NCBI GenBank assembly: GCA_020631735.1
Contig: CM036223.1
Span: 10,206,191 to 10,270,190, forward strand
Origin: Saccharum officinarum
Taxonomy: Eukaryota; Streptophyta; Magnoliopsida; Poales; Poaceae
Direction of reading: 5' to 3'
DNA: 64,000 nt
Within the stretch, counting starts at the first letter, position 1. The number at the start of each line of letters is the position of its first letter. Positions 9,740 to 22,300 of the stretch are shown piece after piece. The notes beneath the pieces are model-generated. The model was not told the origin of the DNA. It ran no database searches and saw only the letters and a list, made by a program, of their open reading frames with translations. The position numbers and the translations under genes were made by a program.

Positions 9740-10926
9740 CAAGCGTGTAGTGACGCCCAGGCCCAGCACGTTCTCCCACACGGCCATGGTCATACCTCTG
9801 GCTTTGCTGTGTAGGGTAGGCTAGCTGCGCTACCTCGATCCGATGATCCGTCGTCGTCGTGAACTGAAAGAGATGAGAAGGAGAGAGAAACTAGGGTAAG
9901 GTCGATGCAAGAAATAACAAATCACATATCTTAGCTAGCTCTGAACAAAAATAAACGCACAGAACAAACTATATGGAGCTGTTGTTGGCTGTGTTGTTAC
10001 TACACAATGCTCGATCGAGTTTGTGTTTCCGGTTGCCTAGTAGTACGTACACCGTGCAAATATATTTATAGGCCATGCATCGGCAATCGGCGGCAGCTAG
10101 CTATAGCCGGCGGTCGCGCCACTGAGAGATCTCACGGAAACTCAGTGCATCTCAATAGAACTCAAGGAAACACACGGGTCACGAGCGGCCGATACCGAAC
10201 ATGTCGCTGGAACACGGTGCATGTCACCGCAACTCAAGCGATCTCAATGGAAAACAGAGCACACCGTTCCATCGGTCGAGAGCTGAGAGCATGTGTCTTT
10301 GCTGAGAATGAAAAGTGCATGCATGGCTAAACCACTGATCTCAAGCGAACACAGCGTATATGAGTCGATTTCCACGTACCTAGCCTGATTTCACACGCAA
10401 TTCGCCACTGATCTGTTGCTTACGTAGCCAGATGTCATCAGGCTAGTTAGGCTATGCAATCCATCTCGTAAGCTCCCATCCATCAAGTGGCACGCAGCAG
10501 CTAGCCGGCAGGCGGCCGCACCACTGATCTCCCGGAAACACAGGGCATCTCAGTAGAACTCAAGGGATGTCACTGAAACACGAGGCATGTCACCTCAAGT
10601 CCTCAACTCAAGCGATCTCAATGGAAAACACAACATACCGGTATGTATGTGTCTTGAGAACGAAAAGTGCACTGCACTCATGGCTGAAGCTGTGTGTGGT
10701 TGAACTTTTGGAAAATACTTTTTCTACCAACAACCAAAAAATAAGAAAGTTAGCCAAACAGGGGTGAAATCTGAAGCTGTTTTTTTTAGAAGCAACTACT
10801 TTCACATGGTAAAAATTTTTAAGCACTTCGAACACTGCTTTTGACTTTTGGCTTTCTACTCTTCAAAATAGGTGAAAATAGAGAGTTATTTTGCAGTTGT
10901 TTTAAAGGAGATAGAGAGAAAGGGTA
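9740..10926. other. Non-coding stretch with no supported gene
   Basis: No ORF with recognisable content. It holds the first two copies of the diverged segment described separately. Confidence 0.5.
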
Positions 10927-12175
10927 CTCCTTTCGTCCAAAAAAAAATGCAATCCTATGGTTCAAAATTTGTCCCACAAAAAATGCATACATAGGGCAAA
11001 GGCTGCCATATTCTTTTGTGGCACCCATCCTGAGTAAGTTGCTGCATGCAGAAAAAACAAATCAGACACAAGGCTCATGAATGATATGGTGCCCTCTCCT
11101 CCACATGTTTGGGTCTTCCGTAACATTCCGAACAGGCTTTTTTTTTCTAGAGAGTTTAGCTGTGCAGGGTATTTTAGTAATTTGGCATCGTTCCTTGGTA
11201 AACGTGTTTGGCCCTATAATTGCGTTTATTATGGGATGGAGGGAGTAGCTTTTATACTTGTTTTATCCAAACAAATTACAATTTTTTCACAACGCATAGC
11301 TCACAGTAGCTTTCTGCCTGCCCTCAGTGATGTCGCCGCCTACACAGCCGTCGGCACAGGTAGCGAACCCGAGTTGACAGCACGTGCTAGGGAGGTGGAC
11401 ACGCCGGAGGTGGACAACGGGCGGGGACACAAACGACGAGCCACACGTGGGCGGGCGGTGTCAGTGCTGAGAGGCGAAGGAGAGGAAGACAAAGGAAAAG
11501 GGGAGGTGGGTCTAACATGTGGGCCCCTTTTGTCAGTTCCATGTAAATGTTGAATAGCATGCCACGTAGGATAGCAGGCGAGCGGGCAAGCGCCCGTTGG
11601 GACTAGTAATGGGACCCATTACAACATTAAAGACCCAAAAATATATTTTTGGACTTTGAGGATCTCGATGGCACCGGGCTCCAAACAATTTTAAGGATGG
11701 CAGGTCAACAATTTTACTCTAATCTAATATATATTATAAGCATGGGGCATCATTTAGTTTTTTTTTCGGTCTGCTGTTTGACGTGTTTTGTTGATGCTCG
11801 TCGCTGCTCGGATAACCGTGATTCAGAAATGACCTCTCTTGTTGGTAGCGTGAAGTAGACACATGTGAGTGTGGAGGATTCTGTACTAAAACAATTTGGG
11901 CGTAGTTTGGCCGCGGCACCCGAAAACGCACACGGACACGGCGCTGGAAAAGCGATTTCAATGGAAAACACAGCACATCTTGAGAATGAAAAGTGTACAT
12001 GCATAGCTAAATCAGTGATCTCAAGCGAACACAGCGTAAATCAGTCGATTTCGTGTACACTGGAAGTCCATGACCATGACGCTGCTCGGCGCTGACCAAA
12101 CCCTAGCTGGCGCACACGAATTCGCCACTGATGATTTGGCTTACGTAGCCTGATGTCATCGCACGGAAAGACTCA
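10099..12175. repeat. Diverged non-coding segment in three direct copies
   Basis: Copies lie at about 10099-10445, 10500-10690 and 11935-12175. All share a GATCTCAATGGAAAACA-like block followed by GAGAATGAAAAGTG or GAGAACGAAAAGTG. The first and third also share GTGATCTCAAGCGAACACAG (with small changes) and CGCCACTGATnnnTTGCTTACGTAGCC. The first and second share a GCCGGCGGTCGC/GCCACTGA-like block and CATCTCARTAGAACTCAAGG. Not recognised as a named family. Confidence 0.7.
10927..11245. mobile_element. Stowaway-type MITE
   Basis: Left end CTCCTTTCGTCC after TA, right end GGATGGAGGGAG before TA, with TGCAATCC...ATTGCG inner repeats. The TA flanks and CTCCNTCCGTCC-type termini fit Tc1/mariner MITEs. 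Confidence 0.75.
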
Positions 12176-12761
12176 TCAGGGAATCTGGGAATGGATATAA
12201 GATATAACACGTGTGTATGTGTCTTGAGATGAAGGAGCAACTAGCAACACCCCCCATCTCAAATGAAGACATGGGATCTCACACGATCTCAGAGGACGAC
12301 ATCCCACAAACACAAGAAGGCAACTCGCCCCTGCGCCGCCAACCTTATCCGATCCAGCCCGGTTTTGCCGTGTGCATGGTTGCATAAGCTGTGTGCTTCA
12401 GTCAACCGATAATTATTATTTTGGAACTCAAACCCAATTACATTCCGTAGGGTAGATACAGAAAAACAGGAAAAACAAGATGCAAACAAGCGAACTGTTG
12501 GGAAAACGTAAGAGAAACATCATGCCCATTCGTCGCATAACAGTATCAGTGGATTTGTAGCTGCTTCGTGCTTTTCTGCTGTCAGTGAGTGGCAAAATTC
12601 CACCATGCAGTCAAGATCAAGAAGTCAACGATTCCTTTGGGGTCTTACCGGAACAAGGTGTAACAATTGCTTGTTATCTGTTCATGACAAGGACCTATTT
12701 GCCTAAAATCACGGTTCCATTATCACAGTTTAGGTATGGGCCGGGAGCCGGTTTTAGTTTA
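11246..12761. other. Non-coding stretch with no supported gene
   Basis: Contains the third diverged repeat copy. Short open frames (for example 11077-11553) show no domain. Confidence 0.45.
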
Positions 12762-13003
12762 GGCCACGTTTAGATCGTGAAAAATTTTCAAACCGATGAA
12801 TAGTATCATTTTCGTCTTATTTGACAAATATTGTCCAATCATGGACCAACTAGGCTCAAAAGATTCATCTCGTGATTTTCAACTAAACTGTGTAATTAGT
12901 TATTTTTTTTACCTACATTTACTACTTCATGCATGAGTCCAAAGATTGATGTGATGAAGAGAGTGAAAAAATTTCAATTTTTGAAGTGCATCTAAACAAG
13001 ACC
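12762..13003. mobile_element. Complete Tourist-like MITE (PIF/Harbinger type), TSD TTA
   Basis: Left end GGCCACGTTTAGAT; the right end read in reverse gives GGTCTTGTTTAGAT. TTA flanks both sides (12759-12761 and 13004-13006). The interior shows the family motifs TGTCCAATCATGGACCAACTA and AACTGTGTAATTAG. Confidence 0.85.
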
Positions 13004-13686
13004 TTAGTGAAGCGTAGGCTAATTGCTGCCAGCAGTTCATCCATCTAAACAGTATTAAGAGAGTCTGGTAGGCAAGCTCCTGGCGACCGTGGGAAAACGG
13101 CGACCGAGGAGGCGGGCGACGGCGACGCCGGCAACGAACTCCACTTTTGGGGATTCTGTTAGTGAGTCGATTGGATAAGTCTCTTAAGAAAAGTACTAAA
13201 GTGCCCTTAAGTATAAGAGATTATAATCAATTGATTTTTTTTAATAATCAACGGCAGCTGATTTTTTTTGCTTGGGAGGAACCGGACAGTAACATACCTT
13301 TGAAATAATAGGCCCAAGTAACCTAGGTTTACGTGCGTGCGTTCACGTGGATGAGTGTGCGTACATTTTGAGTGTCTGTGTTATATCGTGTAATTCGTAA
13401 AAAAAGATACTACAATAAAATGACATATTAAATTACAATGATCAAGAATTTTATGGATTTAACTCTTGGTTGCATAACTTATCCATAGATCCTTCTCGCT
13501 GAAATTTAGCTTATGCTGATGCTGATTTGTTGTGAGAGAAAAATATTGTTCGTTCACTAAAAAATACTGCTGAAGTAGTTTAATCGAACAGGGCCAAACG
13601 TCTCGAGTAGTTAATGCACATGAATACGAAAGATTTAAAAAAGATACACATTGTTGCATTATACATCAGACGACAAATAAGCTAAG

Positions 13687-13905
13687 GGGGTGTTTAGATG
13701 AAAAAAATGGAATTTGGCTGCTGTAACACTTCGTTTGTATTTGACAATTAGTGTCCAATCATAGACTAATTAGGCTCAAAAGATTTGTCTCATGATTTAC
13801 AACCAAACTGTGCAATTAGTTATTTTTATATCTATATTTAATGTTCCATGCATATATCTAAAGATTCGATGAGCAGCGGACAATGTAGGCTATCGTTTGG
13901 AGCCG
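13687..13905. mobile_element. Degraded Tourist-like MITE
   Basis: Begins GGGTGTTTAGATG and contains TGTCCAATCATAGACTAATTAG, CCAAACTGTGCAATTAG and CTAAAGATTCGATG, the same internal motifs as the element at 12762. The right terminus is not clear. Confidence 0.65.
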
Positions 13906-13909
13906 CATG

Positions 13910-15040
13910 GCTAAAATGACATATTATGTGGGACAAGCAACAAACGCTAGAACGACACTCTTTGTAGGACTGAGGGAGTAACTAGCAGGAACCCCGTGCT
14001 TCGCGCGGGCTCATTGAGAAACTGCTAATATAGATGGGCTACAATTTCTTGGTATTTAAAATTAGCCTCCGAACTGGAAAATATTGACAACCTATAACAG
14101 GAGGCTAATCGCCATATTGTTCTCAATGGATCCAAGATGGAATATGTTAATCATCTCCATGGGGCATAGCGAGCATCCAACAGGTGGTGACGATCATTTG
14201 AGGAAGTTGAGTCATAAGTATATTTCTCAAATCTCAAATCCAATTACCTTCCGATTAGCAGATTTAGCTAAAAACAACTATGCCAGACAAGCTACTAGAG
14301 GCACTAACTGCAACTAGTGAGTTACACAAGTGTTTAGATGAGCATACCAAATAGAGCAATGGCATAATGATTTTTATCCCGAGGTTCGGTAGGGTACTAT
14401 CTACTTAATCCTCGTCGAGGCGGAATCTATTAGATCACTGATGCTTCACTTGCCTCACGAGTACACAAGCTTGCCCCTACGACATGGGTGCTAGAGTGAA
14501 GCTTGTCCATTAAGTAGATGAGGTGCCCTCGTCAAGTTGTACCTCCCAACCCGTCCCATTGGTTGGGAACTGATTCGCTCGAAACACGCCGCACCCAGGC
14601 ACCCGCGCCGCTCCCATGCTTCCCTTGCTTCACCGCCGCTTGAGTAGCCCGAAGGAAGCCCCTGCGGCCACGAGGACAGCGGCGGCGGGGCCTGTACAGC
14701 CGGTCAGCTTCGGAGCTCGCGCTTGTGTCTGTTGCTGCCAGCGCGGGAGTGCAGCAGCAGGGCGCGGCATGCCGGATCCTCGCCGGGGGATGACGGATCC
14801 ACACCGGGGTACGGCGGATCCGGTGCTCTATCGGCCGAATCTGCACTGTGGGTGGCGTCTTCGTTCGGCGCGATGGAGCGAGCCAAGGAGGCGGCCTCGG
14901 GAAGGGCGGCTCTGGTTCTGGGCTGCTACGGCCTGGATCTGAGCATGGCGTGGCTGAGCCCCGGTCCAGTGCCCCTGAGGTGGCAGCAGTGTGCGGCATC
15001 GGCGATGGGGTCGGAGTCAACATGGCAATGGGACCTGATA
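13910..15040. other. Mixed non-coding stretch including a GC-rich block
   Basis: 14530-15050 is GC-rich and open in several frames on both strands, with no recognised domain. A CCGTGCTTCGCGCGGGC-like block at about 13994-14010 is a common grass repeat remnant. No gene is supported. Confidence 0.35.
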
Positions 15041-15525
15041 GCAGATGGGTAGGGTATCGATATCGAGTAAAACTCGTATTCATGGGTACGTAAACGGAGT
15101 AAATTCTTCACCTATCGGGTACGTGGGTACGGGGACGGTGTAGCAGGCTCCATACCCGTTTACCCATGGGTAAAAAATACCCGGCTCAAAATTAAAGAAG
15201 CCCAAAATTAAAGAATTATTATGGTGCTACGTGACTGGTGGTTGCAATAGAAATTATTATGCTACTATTTTGTCTTTTTTTTTGTTCTAGGAGTGATGGT
15301 TGCTTGTGATTTGTGAATTGCTGATTTTCTATGAGGCAACAAAAGGACTTTTGGTGGGTATGGGTGACCCGCCGGGTATAATTTACCCTGACGGGTATGG
15401 GTCTGGGGAAATTCCCCCACCCGCAACCAGATATGGGGATACCCGCGGTGTCATATTGTTATCATGGGGATGGGCCTGGGGAGTCCATACCCGGTGGGGA
15501 TTTACCCATTGCCATCTTGGGGTCG
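15040..15525. mobile_element. Possible DNA-transposon remnant rich in TACCCG/CGGGTA
   Basis: The left part (GATGGGTAGGGTAT..., CGGGTACGTGGGTACGG) and the reverse complement of the right end (GATGGCAATGGGTAAATCCC, CCGGGTATGG) are similar, as in small inverted-repeat elements. The exact ends and any target duplication were not resolved. Confidence 0.35.
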
Positions 15526-16857
15526 AAGGCTGGCGTTGGCTTCAGGGACGGCAGCCAACATCGGCTTCGGTGACGGCTGCTGGCTGGACTGCTCGCGGCT
15601 CGGGCTTGTTCAGCTTGTGCTCTGCTGATGGCAAGGTCAGATGGCAAGCCACGCTTGGCTTCGGCGGTGTTGAGGTCCATGTAGGGGTTGGGGGGCCTTG
15701 GCGGAAGCTTTGCCCTTCTTCGGGCCGATGACGACGACGCCTCCGGGCGCCATTCACTTCCTTGGAAGCGTTCATCGATCTGCTCTTTCCCCTTGCATGG
15801 CGTTTTCTTCCTAGGTGTAAAACCTTGACCTTCAGGTTAGGTGACGGTGGCGCTTTTGGCATCACTCCCCTTGTTGGAGGCGTCGCTTGGAAGCTCATGC
15901 TATGCCAACCTGTGGCGGTTGCCGACAAGGTGGAGACCTAGTTGAGGATTTGGGGGCTACTGTGGCCAGGAAGAAGGCGTTGGCGTAGTGATTAGAGGGC
16001 TTGGCATTTGTTTGGTGGAGGGCGACGGTCTTGGAGGGACCATGCGCTAGTTGCGCCCACGAAGATGGTGAGGAGGCCAGCGTGGGCGGCACACATGAAG
16101 TTGGCAAGGAGGCCGGCGTGGGAGGTGGTGGCCAACAGTGTGTTGCCGAGGTTACCTGCGTGGTTGGACGGTGGGTGGTCCCGCTCAGCGACGGTCGTTC
16201 CAGCGTAAGGAGGTTTTCTGACTGGCAGCTGGAGGACCCATGTGGCATTATTACCTTTGATGAGGCAGCTAGGTTGCTGGAAACTACAATGTACGAGCCT
16301 AGATCTCGGCGGACAAGACCAACTTGGTGAGCACTAGAGGCAGCTGCTCATGCGTTGGTTTGGCAGCTTGCAGCGGACTACAGCGGCTAGTCCTGCTTGG
16401 CGATGGCTAGTCCGGTGTGTTACATCGTCTTGACAGGCGGCGCAAGTGGATCTGATTGCGAGAGGGTTACACGGCTTGCAGCGATCTACGGCGGCTACCC
16501 CTGCTTGGCAGCAGGCTAGTTCGATGTGGGTTATCATCAGCGACGACGCCGCGAGCGGTGACGACGACACGCCCTGACGTCCTTATTGTCTGGGGTTTGG
16601 GCAGTGTAGTGTGGTGACCGGCTGGTGGGTTGGAGTTGGCGGTGGTTCTTTTTTCTGAGTTGAGCTTCGGCTTTGTGTAGTTCGTGTCGATGTCCCAGTC
16701 TGACTGACCAAAGTTTTTTTTCTTCTTTTTGTTGAGTTTGTTTATCGGTGTGGTTGTTGGTCACTGTTGTATCGTTGTGCCCACTTTGGGCTCCCTTCTT
16801 TTTAATATAATTGGCAGCTCTCCTACCTGGTTCGTTTCAAAAAAATCCCTTGAGATG
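15526..16857 (+). mobile_element. Sequence ending in a LINE-like 3' end
   Basis: The 3' end (about 16730-16857) has a T-rich tract, CCCACTTTGGGCTCCC, TTTTAATATAATTGGCAGCTCTCCTACC and a short oligo-A. This closely resembles the 3' untranslated end of grass L1-type LINEs, where a TAATATAA...GCAGCTCTCCTGC block precedes poly(A). Upstream GC-rich sequence is open in places but shows no reverse-transcriptase motif, so the body is either heavily decayed or a different sequence. Confidence 0.45.
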
Positions 16858-16884
16858 AGGGCAGCCAGTGCCAGATACTATATA

Positions 16885-18550
16885 CTCTCTCCGTCTAGAA
16901 AAGAATGCAATTATGGGATCCATGCCGGTCAAAGTTGTCGGGTACCATAATTAGGGGTACCCAAATTAGGATGAAAATCCACCCGGCCTCCTAAACCAAA
17001 CATTAATCTGCTCCGTCTAAGAGAAAAATCAACCAAGGAGACCCACGGGCTAACTCTCCCCTTGCTGGGCCTCCAGCGATCCGCGTGAGCGTACCAGTCC
17101 ATCTCTCCACTTCATCCGAGGTCTCACACAAGGGGTCTCAGAACATCTTCGACTCGCCCTAGACCCCAGCCTTGGGCCATGGGCACATGCCAACCCGCAA
17201 CATCATCACCGTCTTGTCCGAGCCCCAGGGATGACGTCATCTGTCTCTGCCTCGCCCGAGACCGGCCTCTGACGCCGCTCCCCCATTGGCGCGCTCGAGA
17301 CCCCCCTGTGACGTCACCCACGTTCCTGCACCGACCGACCGGACAAGCCAAGAATGACAGGGGTCAAATCACGACGCCGTCACTCATAACAGCATGGGGA
17401 AGAGCTGCTGGTCACTATGCCGCCCATACTGGCACTATACGCACGATCCAGGCCTGCGCGGCGTACAAAGCGCTGCTCTAGGCCACTATTCCCACGATCT
17501 GGGCAAGATCACGCCGTGATTTCTGCCTCCGAGGCCTCGGTTCCCTATGCCAATCAATCTGCAAGGGCGAGCATGCCAAAGCCACGCCAGCCACGGGGCC
17601 AAGCGTGGCAAGGCCCCGGACACGGGCCAGTCCGCGAGCATCACCGACCATCTCGCCCGAGACCGCCTCGGACCCGCCCGCAGGAGGCAACCCCAAGAAG
17701 TGGGTCAACAAGACAGGCATCATATCGCCTCTATGTCGTCCCGTGCCCACACCCCAGGCACATCTTGGCTACTGACGTTGTTCCACCCATCCCGTATCAC
17801 TGTGCAGGTCAAAAAGCGTACCATGCAACAACAAGTAAAGGCCATAGTGGTGCGCATGCCTGGGCATGTAGCGACAATACCGAAAGTACCAGCACCATGC
17901 CTCTACAGTACAAACCACGCCGCCACCGGATAAGATCCTCCCAAGGCCTTGGGCTCCTTCTCCGACAAGGATCACACCGCCTACAAACATTTTGTAACCC
18001 TGTACCTCCTTGAAACTATAAAAGGAGCGGGCAGAGACCGTTCCAGAAGAAGAAAAGAGAGAAGGCAAATTCATAGTCCATTCGACTCATCAGGAGCGAA
18101 TACACACACTCCACTCACATCTTGAGACCTGGGAGCTCCTCCCTCTCTCACCCGCTTGTAACCCCTACTACAAGCACTTCGGTGCAAGATAATACAAGAC
18201 TCCCCTCCTCCACTGGATGTAGGGCATTCTTCGGCCCGAACCAGTATAAATCGCTTGTGTTCTTCTTGCGCACCATCCGGATCCCCGACGCGCAGACATA
18301 CATTACTCGTTGGTGCTAGAACCGCCGTTTCTTACACCAACAAAAGTAGCTCAAGTTTGACTAAGTTTATAGCAAATAATATTAATATTTATGTCTCTAT
18401 AAATTTATTATGAAAATATATTCTACGACTAATCTAATGATACTAATTTTGCATCGGGAATGTTAGTATTTTTTATATAATTTTAGTCAAAGTTTAAACT
18501 GATTGACTTCTGGGGAAGTGAGAATTGCAGTCTTTTGTGGACGGAGGGAG
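16885..18550. mobile_element. Mariner/Stowaway-type MITE split by an LTR insertion
   Basis: Left end CTCTCTCCGTCTAGAAAAGAATGCAATT after TA; the right end read in reverse gives CTCCCTCCGTCCACAAAAGACTGCAATT before TA. These are matching termini 1.66 kb apart. Removing the solo LTR at 16936-18342 and one 5-bp duplication restores a MITE of about 250 bp. Confidence 0.8.
16936..18342 (+). mobile_element. Solo LTR, probably Ty3/gypsy type, TSD AAAGT
   Basis: A 1407-bp segment from TGTCGGGTACC to TTACACCAACA (TG...CA) flanked by AAAGT at 16931-16935 and 18343-18347. Near the 3' side are a TATA box (CTATAAAAGGAG at about 18017) and TTCGGTGCAAGATAATACAAG, followed by TGGTGCTAGAACCGCCG, the usual order in grass gypsy LTRs. 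No internal coding region remains, consistent with LTR-LTR recombination. The open frames in its GC-rich first half are not genes. Confidence 0.85.
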
Positions 18551-18708
18551 TAGTCGACTACATCCTATCACACCACGTCCCTAAACCAAATACATGCTAA
18601 TCCTTTCCACACACAACTAAATCTATTTTGTTCACAACTGTATCGTCTGAAAAACAAAAATCTCATTTTTCAAGGAGTCAGATGATCTTAAATGTTAATG
18701 AGCTTATA

Positions 18709-18830
18709 CTGTCTCCATTCCAAATTATAAGATATTTTTAGCTTTTCTAGATACATAATTTTTATTGTGCTACATAGTAAAAACAATATATCTAGAAAAA
18801 CCAAAAACATCTTATAATTTAGAAAGGAGA
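18709..18830. mobile_element. Stowaway-type MITE
   Basis: Termini CTGTCTCCATTCCAAATTATAAGAT and, in reverse, TCTCCTTTCTAAATTATAAGAT, inside TA flanks. The interior TTTTCTAGATACAT repeats are typical of this very common grass family. Confidence 0.8.
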
Positions 18831-18899
18831 TAATACAAAATAATATCAACATTTATGTCTCAAAAATTTCTAAAAATACATTTCATAATTAATCTAGGA

Positions 18900-19075
18900 A
18901 TATTTAGTACATACAATATTATTACTTTTTTGTATATATTTAATTAATTCACAAAAAAACTTGGAATTATTGAACTCCTCTCAGTAAATATTTAGTACAT
19001 ATAATATTATTACTTTTTGTATATATTTAATTAATTCACAAAAAAACTTGAAATTATTGAACTCCTCTCAGTACA
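18900..19075. repeat. Tandem duplication, 88-bp period
   Basis: ATATTTAGTACATA...CTCCTCTCAGTA occurs at 18900-18987 and again at 18988-19075 with only a few changes. Confidence 0.85.
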
Positions 19076-19203
19076 TGAGGAGTCGTTGACCCTGACGAGG
19101 TCTACTCTGCCTCCACGTCATAGGCCCCGGCCATGAATTCCCCGCACACACACACCACCACCCACACACCAAGTTGTGAGTGACTCCACTATTAAAAAAA
19201 AGT

Positions 19204-19230
19204 TACCCCCCCCCCCCCCCCCCCCCACCC
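19204..19230. repeat. C-homopolymer tract
   Basis: A run of C residues broken by single bases, about 190 bp upstream of the proposed CBP60-like start codon. Confidence 0.9.
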
Positions 19231-19392
19231 ACCCACAGCACACACACACTGGTCTACTCCCCGGACACACCCCATCACAACGCGGTGCAGCACAATTCCG
19301 GCAAAACCAAATTAAAGCTAAGAGGCCTCGCACTCGCAGCCAAAAACGACGACAGCAAGCTTTGGCGGCGTTTGTTAGGGAGGTGGATCACC

Positions 19393-22300
19393 ATGGACCC
19401 GGTGCTCAGGTATCCATTCTTACGAGAATTTCGAGATCTTGCTCAGTTTGGTGAGGATATTGAGGGGATCGAAAGAGGTTGAAGGGGATTAAATCACCTA
19501 CAATTCAAAATCTTCATCAATCCCCTTCGATCCTCTTAGAGAAGGGAGTAATTGAACAATTGCTGTTTCATCGTAGTTCTCTTTGCAGAGCAGGCTTCTT
19601 TTGTGTCCCGTTTCAACCTTCGTTTGGTTCTTTTGATTTACTTGTTTCTTTGTCTTTTTGGTATACAAGCATCTTCTTGGAGCATATGAAGGAGCAAACG
19701 GGATACATGAAGCAGCAAACGGAGCATATGAAGGAGCAAACAGGATACATGAAGCAGCAAACATCCATGAATGAGCAACACGAGCGCCTCCTTACATCCA
19801 TCAATAAGCATCTAGAAAAATTAAGTGCTTCCAACTTGCAGGTAGGAGTACTTTTGACTTTTGAGTGCGCTCTTTTTCTCTCTTTCGAAATGCGTACCGG
19901 AATCCTAGATTTATTTCCATCCCTGGGGTGTTTAATATGAGCAATTTTAGATGTGTTCATATAAGATTATTATGAAGTTTGAACAATTTGAATTTGTTTC
20001 CTTTTGCCTTGGAAACACCTCTAAGAACAAACTTGAGGATGAAGATCACATGAAAAAGGAGAAGGGGGAACAAAAAGTTACGAACAAAGAAGAGGTCATG
20101 TGTGACAGTTATCAAGTAAATCAGTTACATGAATCTCCTGCACCCTGGCCTTCGAGGTAAAGAATTGAAATCTCTCTCTATCTCTCTCTCTCTCTAACAA
20201 TTAATATTTGCTACTCTCTCAATTCTAAGTTGCAAGTCATTTTGACATTCTTAGATACATTTTTTTATAAATGAATGTTACATGCTTTGGCAAGACTTTG
20301 TTTCTATTTGTATTGAGCATTGTAACCGTGAAGCGAATTGTGTAGCTCATGAATTAGCTAGTGTAGCTATGCAAAGTAAGTTATCTTGTAATTGGGTCGA
20401 TGAACCCCCTAGTTTTATTCTAGGAGCCTTGGTGAACGATGTAACTATTATTCAAGATCAATAAAGTGCACCAAATGGCTTAAAAAAAACTCTTACATAC
20501 TTAGTTGTACTATGCATCTAGATATAATATATGAAGTATCTAGATACATCAAAGCCAAACTGACTTACTCTCTCTGTTCTAAATTATAAGATGTTTTAAT
20601 TTTTCTTGATACATTGCTTTTACTACTCCTTCCATTTCAAATTATAAGTTATTTAGGTTTTTCTAGGTACATAGCTTTTACTATGTATCTAGACGTAGTG
20701 TAGTATCTAGGTGCATAACAAATATTAAAAAACCTAAAATGATCTATAATCTGAAACAGATGAAATATATATCTAGATATGATGTATATATCTAAGTACA
20801 TAGCAAAAGCTACGTAAACGTCTTATAATTTGTAATGGAGGGGGGTAGAATTTAGAGAACGGATTGGAGGTACGTGAGAGCTGAACTTGGTCAGTCCACC
20901 CCCACACCCCTCTTTTCGTGCCCAAGATGAGAACTAAGTTTACAGTTTTATAAGGACTTGTTTCCACCTCTGCGTGGCTTACGTCCTGGATATTACTGTA
21001 CGTACTAATTAATTTCTGCTAATGCATATTCTGTTGCAGACCACGAACGGAGGGAAAAAAATATCGACTACATATAGTGGGCGAAGTGTGCCAACGTGAT
21101 GAAAACGAGCCTGCGAAAGAGAATGTCATTATTAAAGGGAAACCTATACCTAATATAGAGGTAATTTTGATGTATGGTGACGAGCAAGTTCCAGCTAGTC
21201 ACCACCTTGCTTCACTGAGAGTTGAGCTAGTCGTCCTGGAAGCGAACTACTACATCGCAGGGTCCACTGATTGGCCCCGAGAGGAGTTTGAGAATCACTT
21301 CTTCAAGATGGTATCGAAGACTAGTGCTCCTAGAATGACAGTGGAGAAGGCCATATTTAGCCTGGATGGTGGGCGCAAGGTTCATAGTGTCGCGTCTCTT
21401 AAGGAGAGCTCCGGGAAAAAGAAGGTTAGGCTAGGGGTAATGGCCGTCGACGATGGTAGTGTACAAGAAAGAGTTTTGGAAGGAGTATCATCAAACGAGT
21501 TCCGCGTGATACACGGGCGGCATGCTGTTAATAAACAGATCAAAAGGTTGGTGCTACAAAAGATACATTCACGCCTCCGTAGACTTCATAAAAAAATATA
21601 CATTCATTTTTTTATCTCCTGGCACACGCTTATTGACCAGTACTACTTATTTGACGTGCATGCAGACAAAAAACAGGAGTCTCAGAGCAAAATACAAACG
21701 GTATGTACGCGAGCTTCAAATTCGTTGCTTCCTCATATACAGTTAAATATATGTTCGAATGTTTTTTTTTCTCAAACACGCACGAAGACAAACCAGGGAT
21801 CAGATCACAACCATACAGAGCACACACTCTTCAACACGCCCGATTGATTATAGCTAAAGAAAAATATTGGTTTAAGTATTATTATATTAATATATACCAC
21901 TTCACCAATAAATGTACTTTACTATAATAATTTCTATTCTTTGATAGACGATAGTAGGAGGAGTAAATTTTTTCATGTTCAATTTCAAGGAAAAGGGTAC
22001 ATACCGATACCACACTGCAGCCAAGCGCATCATACTCACAATGTAGGAATTATTTCCTTATTATTACCTTAACTTCCTTTATTGCCATTGCCTTCCTTTT
22101 ATCTACTCTCTCCATTTAAAATTATATGACGTTTTGGCTTTTTCTAAACACATTATTTTTACTGTGTAGTCAGATATAGTGTATATGTACTGTAAATGGA
22201 TAGTAAAAACTATGTATTTAGAAAAGCCAAAATGTCTAGTTTGGATTTAGAATGGCAGCAGTCGTTTTGAGCAACTAATATTTTCCTTGTATTGTAGTTT

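Noticed and set aside
14532..15083. Open frames in a GC-rich block
   Set aside because: Open on both strands, low-complexity Pro/Arg/Ala content, no domain or splice structure.
17124..18074. Long open frames on both strands
   Set aside because: They lie within the solo LTR, which is non-coding.
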